DNA from: Alphaproteobacteria bacterium
Lineage (GTDB): Bacteria; Pseudomonadota; Alphaproteobacteria; Sphingomonadales; Sphingomonadaceae
Length of the DNA: 64,000 nucleotides
Direction of reading: 5' to 3'
Assembly: GCA_003241875.1 (NCBI GenBank)
Contig: QBLU01000006.1
Location: 58,631-122,630, forward strand
The translations under genes and the position numbers were made by a program. Of this stretch, positions 49,828 to 58,799 are shown one piece after another. Position 1 is the first letter of the stretch, and every line of letters starts with the position of its first letter. Below the pieces are notes generated by a model that was not told the origin of the DNA, did not search any database, and worked only from the letters and a program-made list of their open reading frames with translations.

Positions 49828-50907
49828 CTATTGCGGCGGCGATAGGGCTGTCACTGCCGCGGCGGGCAAGTCGCTGAACACGCCATCGAGGCCGGTTTCG
49901 AGATAGACGCGGATTTCCCCCGCCGCATCGCCGCGGTCCTGCAGGTTGCTGCCCTTCCGAAACGACCTGGCGAGGAAATAGTTTTCCGGTCGGAAGGTCC
50001 AGGGGTGAACCTGCAGCCCGGCTGCATGGGCATCGGCGACGAGCGGCGTCGGCGCCAGCAGGTCGCCGGCGGCGCTGCGCGGGATGACGCGGTCACGATT
50101 GGGGCCGATGCCGTCGGCATAGGCGGCGACGGCCTTCAGGCCTTCAGGCGTCACCATCGCATCATAACTGGCGCCGTCGGCGGAGGTGCCGGCATCGATC
50201 AACTGGATCAGCCGCACCTTCGTTTGGCTGCGCAGCGCCTTCAGATTGCCGACCTCGAACGACTGGATGAACACCGGGCTGGTGGCGGTGGTCCAGCCGG
50301 CGCGGGCCAGCGTCGCCAGCAGCACCGGCTCGATCGGCAGGTTCAGCCCGCGGAAATAGCTCGGGTGCTTGGTTTCGGGATAAATGCCGATGGTGCGGCC
50401 GGTGCGGGCGCTTTCGGCCTTGGCGAGCGTAATGATCTCGTCGAGCGTCGGGATGGCGAACTGGCCGTCGAAGCCGGCGTTGGCGGGGCGCAACTGCGGC
50501 AGCCGCTCGCGGGCGCGCAGGGTCATCAGCTCGGCAAGGGTGAAATCCTCGGTGAACCAGCCGGTGACGCTGGCGCCGTCGATCGTCCTGGTGGCCTTGC
50601 GTGCGGCGAATTCGGGATGGGCGGCGACATCGGTGGTGCCGGAAATCTCGTTCTCGTGGCGGGCGACGAGCTGATGGTCGCGGGTCGGCACCAGGTCGGG
50701 CTCGATGAAGTCGGCGCCCTGCTCGATGGCGTGGGCATAGGCGGCGAGGGTATGTTCGGGACGGTCGGCGCTGGCCCCGCGGTGGGCGATGACGATCGGC
50801 GGCGCCGGTGGCGGCAGCGGCGCGGCGGACTTCGGCGCTCCCGGCGGGGCGGCGCCGGCGGCACTGGCGATCATGACGACGATTCCGGCAAGCAACCACC
50901 TCGGCAT
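49828..50907 (-). CDS. secreted glycerophosphodiester phosphodiesterase
   Basis: Hydrolyses glycerophosphodiesters to glycerol 3-phosphate and an alcohol, in the periplasm. The 359-aa protein has a signal peptide (residues 1-19, ending AAGAA), a proline-rich stretch, then the GDPD catalytic start IAHRGASADRPEHT (about 39-52) and FIEPDLVPTRDHQLV with the metal-binding Glu-Asp pair, as in GlpQ. Late motif YLETGLDGVFSDLP fits. The 165 bp upstream hold a GC hairpin and no gene. Confidence 0.93.
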   Translation of the reverse strand: MPRWLLAGIVVMIASAAGAAPPGAPKSAAPLPPPAPPIVIAHRGASADRPEHTLAAYAHAIEQGADFIEPDLVPTRDHQLVARHENEISGTTDVAAHPEFAARKATRTIDGASVTGWFTEDFTLAELMTLRARERLPQLRPANAGFDGQFAIPTLDEIITLAKAESARTGRTIGIYPETKHPSYFRGLNLPIEPVLLATLARAGWTTATSPVFIQSFEVGNLKALRSQTKVRLIQLIDAGTSADGASYDAMVTPEGLKAVAAYADGIGPNRDRVIPRSAAGDLLAPTPLVADAHAAGLQVHPWTFRPENYFLARSFRKGSNLQDRGDAAGEIRVYLETGLDGVFSDLPAAAVTALSPPQ

Positions 50908-50959
50908 GCAGACACGATCCCGGCCGCGGGAACGCGACGCCGGCTCGCATAGCAGAAAT

Positions 50960-50992
50960 CCGCCGCCGCGCGAGGGGTACCCGCGGCGGCGG
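50960..50992 (-). terminator. GC-rich hairpin between sixA-like gene and glycerophosphodiesterase
   Basis: Perfect 11-bp stem CCGCCGCCGCG (50960-50970) with CGCGGCGGCGG (50982-50992), about 80 bases after the sixA-like stop on the minus strand. No T-run. Confidence 0.5.
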
Positions 50993-51072
50993 TGGCTCGC
51001 CCCCCGACGAAACTGCCGAGTGATCTGGATTACGGCAGCAGCGTCGCCCGGTTTAACGGCAATGATGGCTGA

Positions 51073-51621
51073 TCAGTCGTCGGGCCCCAGCGACGGATCG
51101 AGATCGCGCGGGCGGATGAAATGCGTCAGCGTGGCGCGGCCGCCATCGACCTTGGCCCAGTTGTCGATGTGCAGGTCGAGCCGGGCGAGTGTTGCCGTCG
51201 GGTATTTGAGCTCGGCCTCCGCCCGCAACGGGTCGCCGGGCGGCACCAGTTCGAGCAGCAGGTCCTCCAGGCCGGGGTTGTGGCCGACGAGCAGCGCATG
51301 CCGGTGATGGTCGGCAAAGCCGGCGACGAGTTCGGTCAGGGTCGCCGACGACGACAGATAGATGCGGGTTTCATAGATCGGCGCCAGCCGGCCGCGCATG
51401 CCGGCCTCGACGCCGTCGATGGTTTGCTTGCAGCGCACCGCGGGCGAGGCGGCGACATGGTCGAATTCGGGCATCTCGCCACGCTCGCGGGCCTTGCGCA
51501 GCCATTTGCCGATGACCATCGCCGCCTGGCGACCACGGTCGTTCAGCGGCCGGTCGAAATCGCGCAGCAGCGGATCGTCGTAGCCGGATTTCGCGTGCCG
51601 CAGCAACGTCAGCGTCTTCAC
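51073..51621 (-). CDS. SixA-like histidine phosphatase
   Basis: A 182-aa histidine phosphatase superfamily protein. The catalytic RH motif is LLRHAKS at residues 6-12, with the second His in LLVGHNPGLEDLLLEL. SixA dephosphorylates phosphohistidine in signalling or PTS proteins; the actual target here is unknown. It lies 9 bp downstream of the dinG-like gene on the same strand. Confidence 0.9.
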   Translation of the reverse strand: MKTLTLLRHAKSGYDDPLLRDFDRPLNDRGRQAAMVIGKWLRKARERGEMPEFDHVAASPAVRCKQTIDGVEAGMRGRLAPIYETRIYLSSSATLTELVAGFADHHRHALLVGHNPGLEDLLLELVPPGDPLRAEAELKYPTATLARLDLHIDNWAKVDGGRATLTHFIRPRDLDPSLGPDD

Positions 51622-51630
51622 CCGAAATCC

Positions 51631-54357
51631 CTAGTCACCGGTCCCCGCCACACCTTGGCGCGGGTCGGCGGGCAGAGGCAAGCCATGATGTGCGGCCGCG
51701 ACCAGCGCCACCGCCGTGTCAAGACCGACCCGGTCGATCGGGGTGCCGGTGGGGAACGCCGCCAGCAGCCGCGACGGTACCGCCGGGCCGATGAGGACGA
51801 AGGTACCGCGATCGTCGGCGCGCCGGATCAGCCGGCCAAAGGCCTGCGCGAGCCGGCCCATGGTCACCCGGTCGTCATAGGCGGTACCGCCGCCGGCGGC
51901 CCGCCGCGCCGCATGCAGCACCGTCGGGCGCGGCCAGGGCACGCCCTCCATGACTACCAGCCGCAGCGAAATGCCCGGCACGTCGACGCCGTCGCGCAGC
52001 GCGTCGGTGCCGAACAGGGAGGCGCGCGGCTCGGCGCGGAAGATATCGACGAGCGTGCCGGTCTCGATCGGGTCGACATGCTGGGCATAGAGCGGGAGGC
52101 CAGCGCGGGCGAGCGGGTCGGCGATGCGGGCGTGCACCGCCTTCAGCCGGGCGATGGCGGTGAACAGGCCGAGCGTACCACCGTCGGCCGCCTCGATCAG
52201 GCAGCGATAGGCATGGGCCAGCGCCGCATTGTCGCCGCGCTTGATGTCGGTGACGACGAGCACCCGGGCGTTGCCGGCATAGTCGAAGGGGCTGGTCGCG
52301 GCGAAATGCCGGGCCGGCAGGCTCAACTGGCTGGCGCCGGTGCGGGCGTCGGCATCGGACCAGTCGTCGCCGTCGCTGCGGGCGCGCAAGGTCGCCGAGG
52401 TGACAAGGACGCCATGCGCCGGTTCAAGGACGACGCGGGCAAAGGGCTGCATCGGGTCGAGCCAGTGGCGGTGGACGCCGACGTCGAATTCCCGCCCGTC
52501 GATGCGTTCGAGCGCGAACCAGTCGACGAATTGCGGGTCGGCGGCGCCGCCGAGCCGCGCCAACAGCCCGGTCCAGGCGCCGATCGTCTCGGCGCGCAGC
52601 CGCAGCCCAGCGATGGCGCCATCGACCCGCGCACGGGCACTGCCGTCGAGCCAGTCGGGCGCATCTTCGAGCAGGCCCTCGAGTCGCGCCTTCAGGGCCG
52701 CCATCGGCGCGGCGATGCGGGCCAGCGCGGATGCTGCCTCGCCGGCGGCCTCGACGACCGTGGGCAACACCTCGGCGACTTCGGTGTCGAGGCTGTAGCC
52801 GGCGTCGGCGCCCGACTTGCCCTCCGACCGCGCCAGCACCTGGCTGCGGACGGCGGCGAGCAGCGCCTCCAGCGGCCCGTCGGGGATGCCGCCGCTGACG
52901 CGCTGCAGCCAGCCGTCGCCGGGCAGCACCCGCGCCGCGGCGGCGATGCGCTCGATCGCGGCGGCAGCGGGATCGTCATAGCTGGCGATGTCCGATAATC
53001 GCGCCGCCAGGCCGCGCCGGCGGCCGCGGTTGGCCGTTGCCGGCCCGAGCAGCCAGTTGCGCAGTTCCACCGCCTCGCGGCCGGACAGTTCGACGGCAAA
53101 GGTCGCGTCGGCGGCGTCGAACAGGTGATGGCCCTCGTCGAAGACCAGCCGGGTCAGCGCGACGCCTTCGGCCCGCCCGCGCGCGGCGTTGATCATCACC
53201 AGCGCATGGTTGGCGATGACAAGGTCGGCCTGGGCGCTGGCCCGCGTCGCCCGCTCGATGAAGCAAATGCGATAATGGGGGCAGCCGGCATAAATGCATT
53301 CGCCGCGGCGGTCGGTAAGCCCCGAAAAGCTCGTCCGCCCGAACAGCGCCGGCAGCCAGCCGGGCAGATCGCCGCCGACCATGTCGCCATCGCGGCTGTA
53401 TTCGGCCCAGCGCGCCGCCAGCTGCGCGAACACCTGGGCGCGGTTGGCGAAGCCGCCCTGCACCGCGTCCTCGAGGTTGAGCAGGCAGAGGTAATTCTCG
53501 CGGCCCTTGCGGACGACGACGCGGGTGCGCTTTTCGGCGGGGTCGGGATAGGCGCGCGCCGCCTCCTGGTCGAGTTGCCGTTGCAGCGCCTTGGTATAGG
53601 TCGACAGCCAGACGGTGCCCTCTGCCGCCCGTGCCCAGCCGCTGGCGGGGGCGAGATAGCCGAGCGTCTTGCCGATGCCGGTGCCCGCCTCCGCCAGCAC
53701 CATGTTCGGCGCATTGACGCTCTGGCGCGGCTGGAAGGCGGCGCCGGCGGCGTGGGCATAGGCGCGCTGGCCGTCGCGGCGCTCGGCGCCGGGGCCGAGC
53801 ATGGCATCGAGCCGGGCATCGATGACGCCCTCGGTCAGCGCGATGGTGTGCGGCGCCGGGCGCGGGGCTTCCTCCTCCCATTTCGGCAGGGTGGTAAAGA
53901 CCGTGCGCTCCGGCGCTTCGGGCTTGCGGATGCGGCGGGCCAGCACCGGTGCCCAGGCCCAGCGCTGGCGACCGAGCGATTGCAGTATGCTCCAGGCGCC
54001 GTGGCGTTCCGGCCAGGCCGGATCATCGGCAGTATCGAGCAGCGCCGCCGCGGCGCGGCCGAGGAAACCGGCGTCGCTGTCGCCCTGCGGCGGGTCGATG
54101 CCAAGCGCCGCCGCCAGCCCGCGCGGCGTCGGCACGGCGAAGCGCGCCGGGTGGATGAAAGCGAACAGCTCGAGCAGGTCGAGGCCCGACAGCTCGGGAT
54201 AGCCGAGCCGGCTGGCGACGACGGGGGCATTGAGCAGCAGGTGCGGCGTGTCACCGGCGCGGCGGATGGCCTCGCCGCGGCCGACGCCGGTGGTGCGACC
54301 CTCGGCATCGGCGATCCAGACGCCGGCATGGGTGGCGGTGAGCGCGGGGTAGCTCAT
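51631..54357 (-). CDS. ATP-dependent DNA helicase, DinG/XPD-like
   Basis: Superfamily 2 helicase of 908 aa. The ATG at 54357 (MSYPALTATHAG) is chosen for its clean start. An N-terminal segment of about 215 residues resembles an exonuclease-like or accessory domain; then Walker A EAGTGIGKT (223-231), four cysteines fit for a Fe-S cluster (YLCLLN, GECIYAGCPHYRIC), Walker B VFDEGHHLFD (DEGH in place of DEAH), and motif VI AFGRLIRRADDRG near the end. Role: unwinding of repair intermediates. It diverges from lysK 70 bp away. Confidence 0.9.
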   Translation of the reverse strand: MSYPALTATHAGVWIADAEGRTTGVGRGEAIRRAGDTPHLLLNAPVVASRLGYPELSGLDLLELFAFIHPARFAVPTPRGLAAALGIDPPQGDSDAGFLGRAAAALLDTADDPAWPERHGAWSILQSLGRQRWAWAPVLARRIRKPEAPERTVFTTLPKWEEEAPRPAPHTIALTEGVIDARLDAMLGPGAERRDGQRAYAHAAGAAFQPRQSVNAPNMVLAEAGTGIGKTLGYLAPASGWARAAEGTVWLSTYTKALQRQLDQEAARAYPDPAEKRTRVVVRKGRENYLCLLNLEDAVQGGFANRAQVFAQLAARWAEYSRDGDMVGGDLPGWLPALFGRTSFSGLTDRRGECIYAGCPHYRICFIERATRASAQADLVIANHALVMINAARGRAEGVALTRLVFDEGHHLFDAADATFAVELSGREAVELRNWLLGPATANRGRRRGLAARLSDIASYDDPAAAAIERIAAAARVLPGDGWLQRVSGGIPDGPLEALLAAVRSQVLARSEGKSGADAGYSLDTEVAEVLPTVVEAAGEAASALARIAAPMAALKARLEGLLEDAPDWLDGSARARVDGAIAGLRLRAETIGAWTGLLARLGGAADPQFVDWFALERIDGREFDVGVHRHWLDPMQPFARVVLEPAHGVLVTSATLRARSDGDDWSDADARTGASQLSLPARHFAATSPFDYAGNARVLVVTDIKRGDNAALAHAYRCLIEAADGGTLGLFTAIARLKAVHARIADPLARAGLPLYAQHVDPIETGTLVDIFRAEPRASLFGTDALRDGVDVPGISLRLVVMEGVPWPRPTVLHAARRAAGGGTAYDDRVTMGRLAQAFGRLIRRADDRGTFVLIGPAVPSRLLAAFPTGTPIDRVGLDTAVALVAAAHHGLPLPADPRQGVAGTGD

Positions 54358-54427
54358 GCCACGGCCGAGGGTTGCGCCTGCGAGGTTGAGCCGCCAGAGA
54401 ACATGCGACAAGGATTAGACGGAACAG

Positions 54428-56017
54428 ATGAGCAACGCCATCGAACTTCGCGCCGCAGCGCTGGAAAACAAGGCTTGGCCTTATGAAGAAGCGCGCAAGC
54501 TGCTGGCGCGCTATCCGAACGGCTTTCCGGAACAGGGGGTCGTCTTCGAAACCGGCTATGGTCCTTCGGGGCTTCCGCATATCGGCACCTTCGGCGAAGT
54601 GGTGCGCACGACGATGGTGCGCCGCGCCTTCGAGGCGATGGCGCCGGGCGTCAGGACGCGGCTGATTGCCTTTTCGGATGACATGGATGGGCTACGCAAG
54701 GTCCCGGACGGCATTCCCAATCCGGAGCTGCTGCGCGCCAACCTTGGCAAGCCGCTGACCCAGGTGCCCGACCCGTTCGGCACCCACCCCAGCTTCGGTG
54801 CCCACAACAACGCCCGGCTGCAGGCGTTTCTCGACGGCTTCGGCTTCGAGTATGAATTCCTGTCGTCGACCGATTGCTACCGATCCGGGATGTTCGACGC
54901 GACGCTGCTGAAGATCCTCGCCAGTTACGATGCGGTCATCAACGTCATCCTGCCCACCCTAGGCCCCGAGCGGCGCGCCACTTACTCGCCGTTCCTGCCG
55001 ATCGACCCGGTCAGCGGCATTGTACTGCAGGTGCCGATCGTTGCGCATGACGTTGCGGCGGGCACAGTCAGCTATGTGCGACCCGAGACAAACGAGACGA
55101 TAACTGTCCCGGTGACAGGCGGGGCCTGCAAACTGCAATGGAAGGTCGATTGGGCGATGCGCTGGGTGGCGCTTGGGGTCGATTACGAGATGGCGGGAAA
55201 GGACCTTATCGATTCGGTGCTGCTGTCGGGGCGGATCGCCCGGGTGCTCGGTGCCGAGCCGCCGGCGGGATTCAACTACGAGCTGTTTCTCGATGCCGAG
55301 GGGCAGAAGATCTCCAAGTCCAGGGGCAACGGTCTGACGATCGAGGAATGGCTCGACTATGGCCCGCCGGAATCGCTGGCGCTTTACATGTTCCAGAGCC
55401 CGCGCAAGGCCAAGCGGCTGCATTTCGATGTCATTCCGCGCGCCATCGACGAATATGGCGACTTCCTCGGCAAATATCCCGGCCAGCCGATCGAACAGCA
55501 GCTCGGCAATCCGGTCCATCATATCCATGAAGGCACGCCGCCGGCGGTCGACCTGCCGATCAGCTTTTCGTTGCTGCTCAATCTCGCCTCGGTCGCCGCG
55601 ACTGACGATCCGGCAAAGCTCTGGGCCTATGTCGCGCGCCAGGCCCCGGGCACCGGCCCGGCCAGCCATCCGGCGCTCGACCGGCTTGTCCACCATGCTG
55701 CCCGCTATGCCCGCGATTTCGTCGTGCCCGGCCTCCGCCGCCGCGCGCCCACCGGGCAGGAAGCCGCGGCGCTTGCCGATCTCGACACCCGGCTGGCCGC
55801 CGTCGGCCCCGGCGCCGATGCCGAGGCCTATCAGTTCGAAGTCTATGAAGCCGGCAAGGCCGCAGGGTTCGAGAACCTGCGCGATTGGTTCAAGGCCCTG
55901 TACGAGACGCTCATCGGCAGTTCACAGGGGCCGCGTATGGGTTCGTTCATCGCGCTCTACGGGCTCGATGAAACCCGCGCGCTGATCGCCGGCGCGCTTC
56001 GGAAGGATGCTGCATGA
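54428..56017 (+). CDS. lysK: class I lysyl-tRNA synthetase
   Basis: Charges tRNA-Lys. The 529-aa protein is the class I (archaeal-type) form typical of most alphaproteobacteria, with the HIGH variant PSGLPHIGTFGE near 46-57 and the KMSKS variant KISKSRGNG near residue 293. Start MSNAIELRAAALENKAWPYE. It overlaps the next gene by four bases. Confidence 0.96.
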   Translation: MSNAIELRAAALENKAWPYEEARKLLARYPNGFPEQGVVFETGYGPSGLPHIGTFGEVVRTTMVRRAFEAMAPGVRTRLIAFSDDMDGLRKVPDGIPNPELLRANLGKPLTQVPDPFGTHPSFGAHNNARLQAFLDGFGFEYEFLSSTDCYRSGMFDATLLKILASYDAVINVILPTLGPERRATYSPFLPIDPVSGIVLQVPIVAHDVAAGTVSYVRPETNETITVPVTGGACKLQWKVDWAMRWVALGVDYEMAGKDLIDSVLLSGRIARVLGAEPPAGFNYELFLDAEGQKISKSRGNGLTIEEWLDYGPPESLALYMFQSPRKAKRLHFDVIPRAIDEYGDFLGKYPGQPIEQQLGNPVHHIHEGTPPAVDLPISFSLLLNLASVAATDDPAKLWAYVARQAPGTGPASHPALDRLVHHAARYARDFVVPGLRRRAPTGQEAAALADLDTRLAAVGPGADAEAYQFEVYEAGKAAGFENLRDWFKALYETLIGSSQGPRMGSFIALYGLDETRALIAGALRKDAA

Positions 56018-56769
56018 AAGCCCTTGTCGCCGCGCTGCTGGTCACCGTCGCCACGCCCGCATTCGCCGACGCCGCCGCGTCGTTCCGCGAGGCGCGCTGG
56101 CCCTCGGCTGCGGCGCAGGGTCGCGCCGAAGGCACCGTCGGCAGCCTGATCCTCGCCGGCCGGGCGCAGCTGGCGATCGCGGCCTATGATACGCGCGACA
56201 AGGCGCGGGCGCTCGACCTTGTCGCCGCGGCCGAACGGGATTTCGACGCCGCGCTGGCCAAGGCGCCGGCCAACCCCGAGGCGCAGCTGCAAAAGGCTGT
56301 CGCCATCGGCTATCGCGCCAAGCTGACCCGCTCCCCGGGTCTCGGCAAGGATGCCCGCAAGCGCTTCGAGGCGGTCAAGGCCGCGCATCCCGACATGGCG
56401 CTGGCCTGGGCCGCGGTCGCCGGCTGGCACGGCGGCGCGATCGCGACATTGGGCGGTTTCATGGCCGGCACCGTCCTCGGCGCCAAGGAAGCGGAGTTCG
56501 ACAAGGGCTTTGCCCAGGCTTTCCGCCTCGAGCCGACGCAGCCAGTACATCGCGTGTTCTACGCCATGACGCTGATGGACCTCGACAAGGGCAATGCCAA
56601 GCGGGCGGCAGCGGCGCTGCAGGGTGTCGGCCAGCTGCCGGCGCGGGATGGCTATGAGGCGCTGGTCCGCGGCCAGGGCGTGCAGCTGGCGGCGTCGCTG
56701 AAGGCGGGCGATGCCAAGGCGGCGCAGGTGCTGGCGCGGCGGCTTCAGGCGTTCGGGAATCTGGGCTGA
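56014..56769 (+). CDS. secreted TPR-like protein of unknown function
   Basis: A 251-aa protein with a signal peptide (MKALVAALLVTVATPAFA) followed by helical repeats resembling TPRs (ALDLVAAAERDFDAALAKAP at about 65-85, NPEAQLQKAVAIGYRAKLTR). It starts inside the lysK stop codon (ATGA), so it is coupled to it although no functional link is evident. A periplasmic scaffolding role is possible. Two hairpins follow the stop. Confidence 0.82.
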   Translation: MKALVAALLVTVATPAFADAAASFREARWPSAAAQGRAEGTVGSLILAGRAQLAIAAYDTRDKARALDLVAAAERDFDAALAKAPANPEAQLQKAVAIGYRAKLTRSPGLGKDARKRFEAVKAAHPDMALAWAAVAGWHGGAIATLGGFMAGTVLGAKEAEFDKGFAQAFRLEPTQPVHRVFYAMTLMDLDKGNAKRAAAALQGVGQLPARDGYEALVRGQGVQLAASLKAGDAKAAQVLARRLQAFGNLG

Positions 56770-56786
56770 GTTTCTGATCGCGGGTT

Positions 56787-56841
56787 GCGCGGGCAAAGCC
56801 CGCGCCGACGTCAGACGGGTCCGGCCGGCGGAGGGCCGGCC
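56787..56841 (+). terminator. two hairpins after the TPR-like gene
   Basis: First stem GCGCGGGC-AAA-GCCCGCGC (56787-56805), 18 bases after the stop; second stem GGCCGGC (56823-56829) with GCCGGCC (56835-56841). The gap lies between convergent genes, so these probably terminate both. Confidence 0.65.
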
Positions 56842-56904
56842 GCCCCGCTGGCCGAGCTTGCGCGAGTCCGCGCTCAGCTCAGCCTTTGCTGCGCAAAGCC
56901 TTCG

Positions 56905-58734
56905 CTACGCGCGGCCGCGCTGCGCTGCGACCCAATCATCGATCTTCTTTTCCAGCACCGCCATCGGCAGCGCCCCGGTCATCAGCACCTGGGCGTGGAA
57001 ACCCTTGATGTCGAACTTCGGACCCAGCGCCTTTTCGGCCTTGGCGCGCAGGCGGCTGATGGTCAGCTGGCCGATCTTGTAGGCCAGCGCCTGGCTCGGC
57101 ATGGCGATGTAGCGCTCGACTTCGGCGGTAGCGTCGGATTTGCCCATCGCGCTATGGTCGAGCATGTAGGCGATCGCCTGGTCGCGGGTCCAACCCTTTG
57201 AATGCATTCCGGTATCGACGACCAGCCGCATGGCGCGCAGCATCTCGTCGTCATAGCGGCCCTGGAGCTGGTACGGGTCCTTGAACATGCCGAGTTCAGG
57301 CCCCAGACTTTCCGCGTACAGCGCCCAGCCCTCGACAAAGGCGGTGTTGCCGCCAAAGCGCTGGAACGGCGGCAGGCTCTCATTTTCCTGGGCGAGGCTG
57401 ATCTGGAAATGATGGCCCGGCACGGCTTCGTGAAGGTAGAGCGTCTCGATGCCCGGCGTCGTCCGCGAGGGCAGGTCATAGGTGTTGAAATAGAAGACGC
57501 CGGGGCGTGAGCCGTCGGGTGTGCCCTGCTGGTAACTGCCGCCGGCGTCGGTCTTTTCCTTGAACGCCGGGACCGGGCGGATTTCGAGCGGCGCCTTGGG
57601 CAATGTCGAGAACAGGTTGCCGACCACCGCATCGACGCGCTTGCCGACGGCGTAATAGCGGTCGGTCAGATCCTGCTTCGACTTGGGCTTGAACTGCGGG
57701 TCGGTGCGGATGAACTCGAAGAACTCCTTGTTGGTGCCCTTGAAGCCGACCTGGGCCTTTACACCTTCCATGCCCTTGGTGATGCGCGCGACTTCGGCGA
57801 GGCCGATGTCGTGGATCTGGTCGGCGGTCATGTCGGTCGTCGTCGTCGACGCGATCAGGAAGCGGTACAGATTGTCGCCGCCCGGCATCGCCGACAGGCC
57901 GACCGTGCTGCGCGCCGCCGGCAGGTATTCGGTCTTCAGATAGTCGCGCAGCCGCGTCAGCGCCGGATTGACCTTGTTGCCGACCGCAGCGGCATAGGCG
58001 GCCTTCAACCGCGCCTGATCGGCGGCCGCGATGCCGTCGGGGAACTTGGCGACCGGCTTCATCATCACCGCGTCGTCGAGCTTGGGCGCGAGCAGATTGT
58101 CGAGCTGGTCGATGACGTTCTGGACGACGAGCTTCGGCTGCACCACGCCGGCCCTGGCGCCCTGGCGGAAACGACCGATGGCGGCGTCGAGATAGGTGAC
58201 GAAGCCGTCCATGCGCTTCAGCCCGTCGTCGTAATCCTTGGCGGTCTTGAACGGCGCAGCGCCCTCGCCCGACTGGAGTTCCGGGAAAAAGGTGTGAAAG
58301 CCGGTGAAATGGTCGATCGGCCGGCCGATGGTGGCGGCGATGATGGCCGGATCGAACCCCTTGAGATCGTTGCTCCGTTGCCATTTGAAGACGTCGTAGC
58401 TGACCTTGTCATTGGCATCGAGGGCGTTGCGGTCGATCGCGGCGAGCGCCTTCAGGTCGTCCTCCACGGCCTTTTTCTCGGCAGCGATATAGGCGTCGGA
58501 GATGAAGTCGCCGAACTGGTCGGCGCGGCGCAGGTCACCGCGGAAGATGCCGAAGATCGGGTTGCGGGCGAGGCTGGCCTCGTCGCTGGCGTTGAACAGC
58601 GCGCGCAGGTCGGTCGCGGCCTTGCTGGCGGGTGCAGCGGCGGCAGCGGGTGCCGGCGGCGCCGACGATTGGGCGAGCAGGGGCGAGATTGAACCGAGGC
58701 TGGCGGCGAGCAGCAGCGTGAGACGCAGACGCAT
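56905..58734 (-). CDS. secreted DUF885 family protein
   Basis: A 609-aa protein with a signal peptide (MRLRLTLLLAASLGSISPLL, cleaved after LLAQ) and an Ala/Pro-rich linker. The conserved DUF885 region holds a zinc-protease-like motif LHEAVPGHHFQ near residue 435 and FVEGWALYAE (metal Glu) about 35 residues later. Such proteins are thought to be metallopeptidases; activity is inferred. The ATG at 58734 is taken for the signal peptide; the frame stays open far upstream through the next gene in antisense-like composition, which is not real. Confidence 0.88.
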   Translation of the reverse strand: MRLRLTLLLAASLGSISPLLAQSSAPPAPAAAAAPASKAATDLRALFNASDEASLARNPIFGIFRGDLRRADQFGDFISDAYIAAEKKAVEDDLKALAAIDRNALDANDKVSYDVFKWQRSNDLKGFDPAIIAATIGRPIDHFTGFHTFFPELQSGEGAAPFKTAKDYDDGLKRMDGFVTYLDAAIGRFRQGARAGVVQPKLVVQNVIDQLDNLLAPKLDDAVMMKPVAKFPDGIAAADQARLKAAYAAAVGNKVNPALTRLRDYLKTEYLPAARSTVGLSAMPGGDNLYRFLIASTTTTDMTADQIHDIGLAEVARITKGMEGVKAQVGFKGTNKEFFEFIRTDPQFKPKSKQDLTDRYYAVGKRVDAVVGNLFSTLPKAPLEIRPVPAFKEKTDAGGSYQQGTPDGSRPGVFYFNTYDLPSRTTPGIETLYLHEAVPGHHFQISLAQENESLPPFQRFGGNTAFVEGWALYAESLGPELGMFKDPYQLQGRYDDEMLRAMRLVVDTGMHSKGWTRDQAIAYMLDHSAMGKSDATAEVERYIAMPSQALAYKIGQLTISRLRAKAEKALGPKFDIKGFHAQVLMTGALPMAVLEKKIDDWVAAQRGRA

Positions 58735-58799
58735 GGAAACAGGCTCCGAGATTATGTGTGTTGGTATTACAGGACAGTGACGGGTCGGCGCAAGGCCGC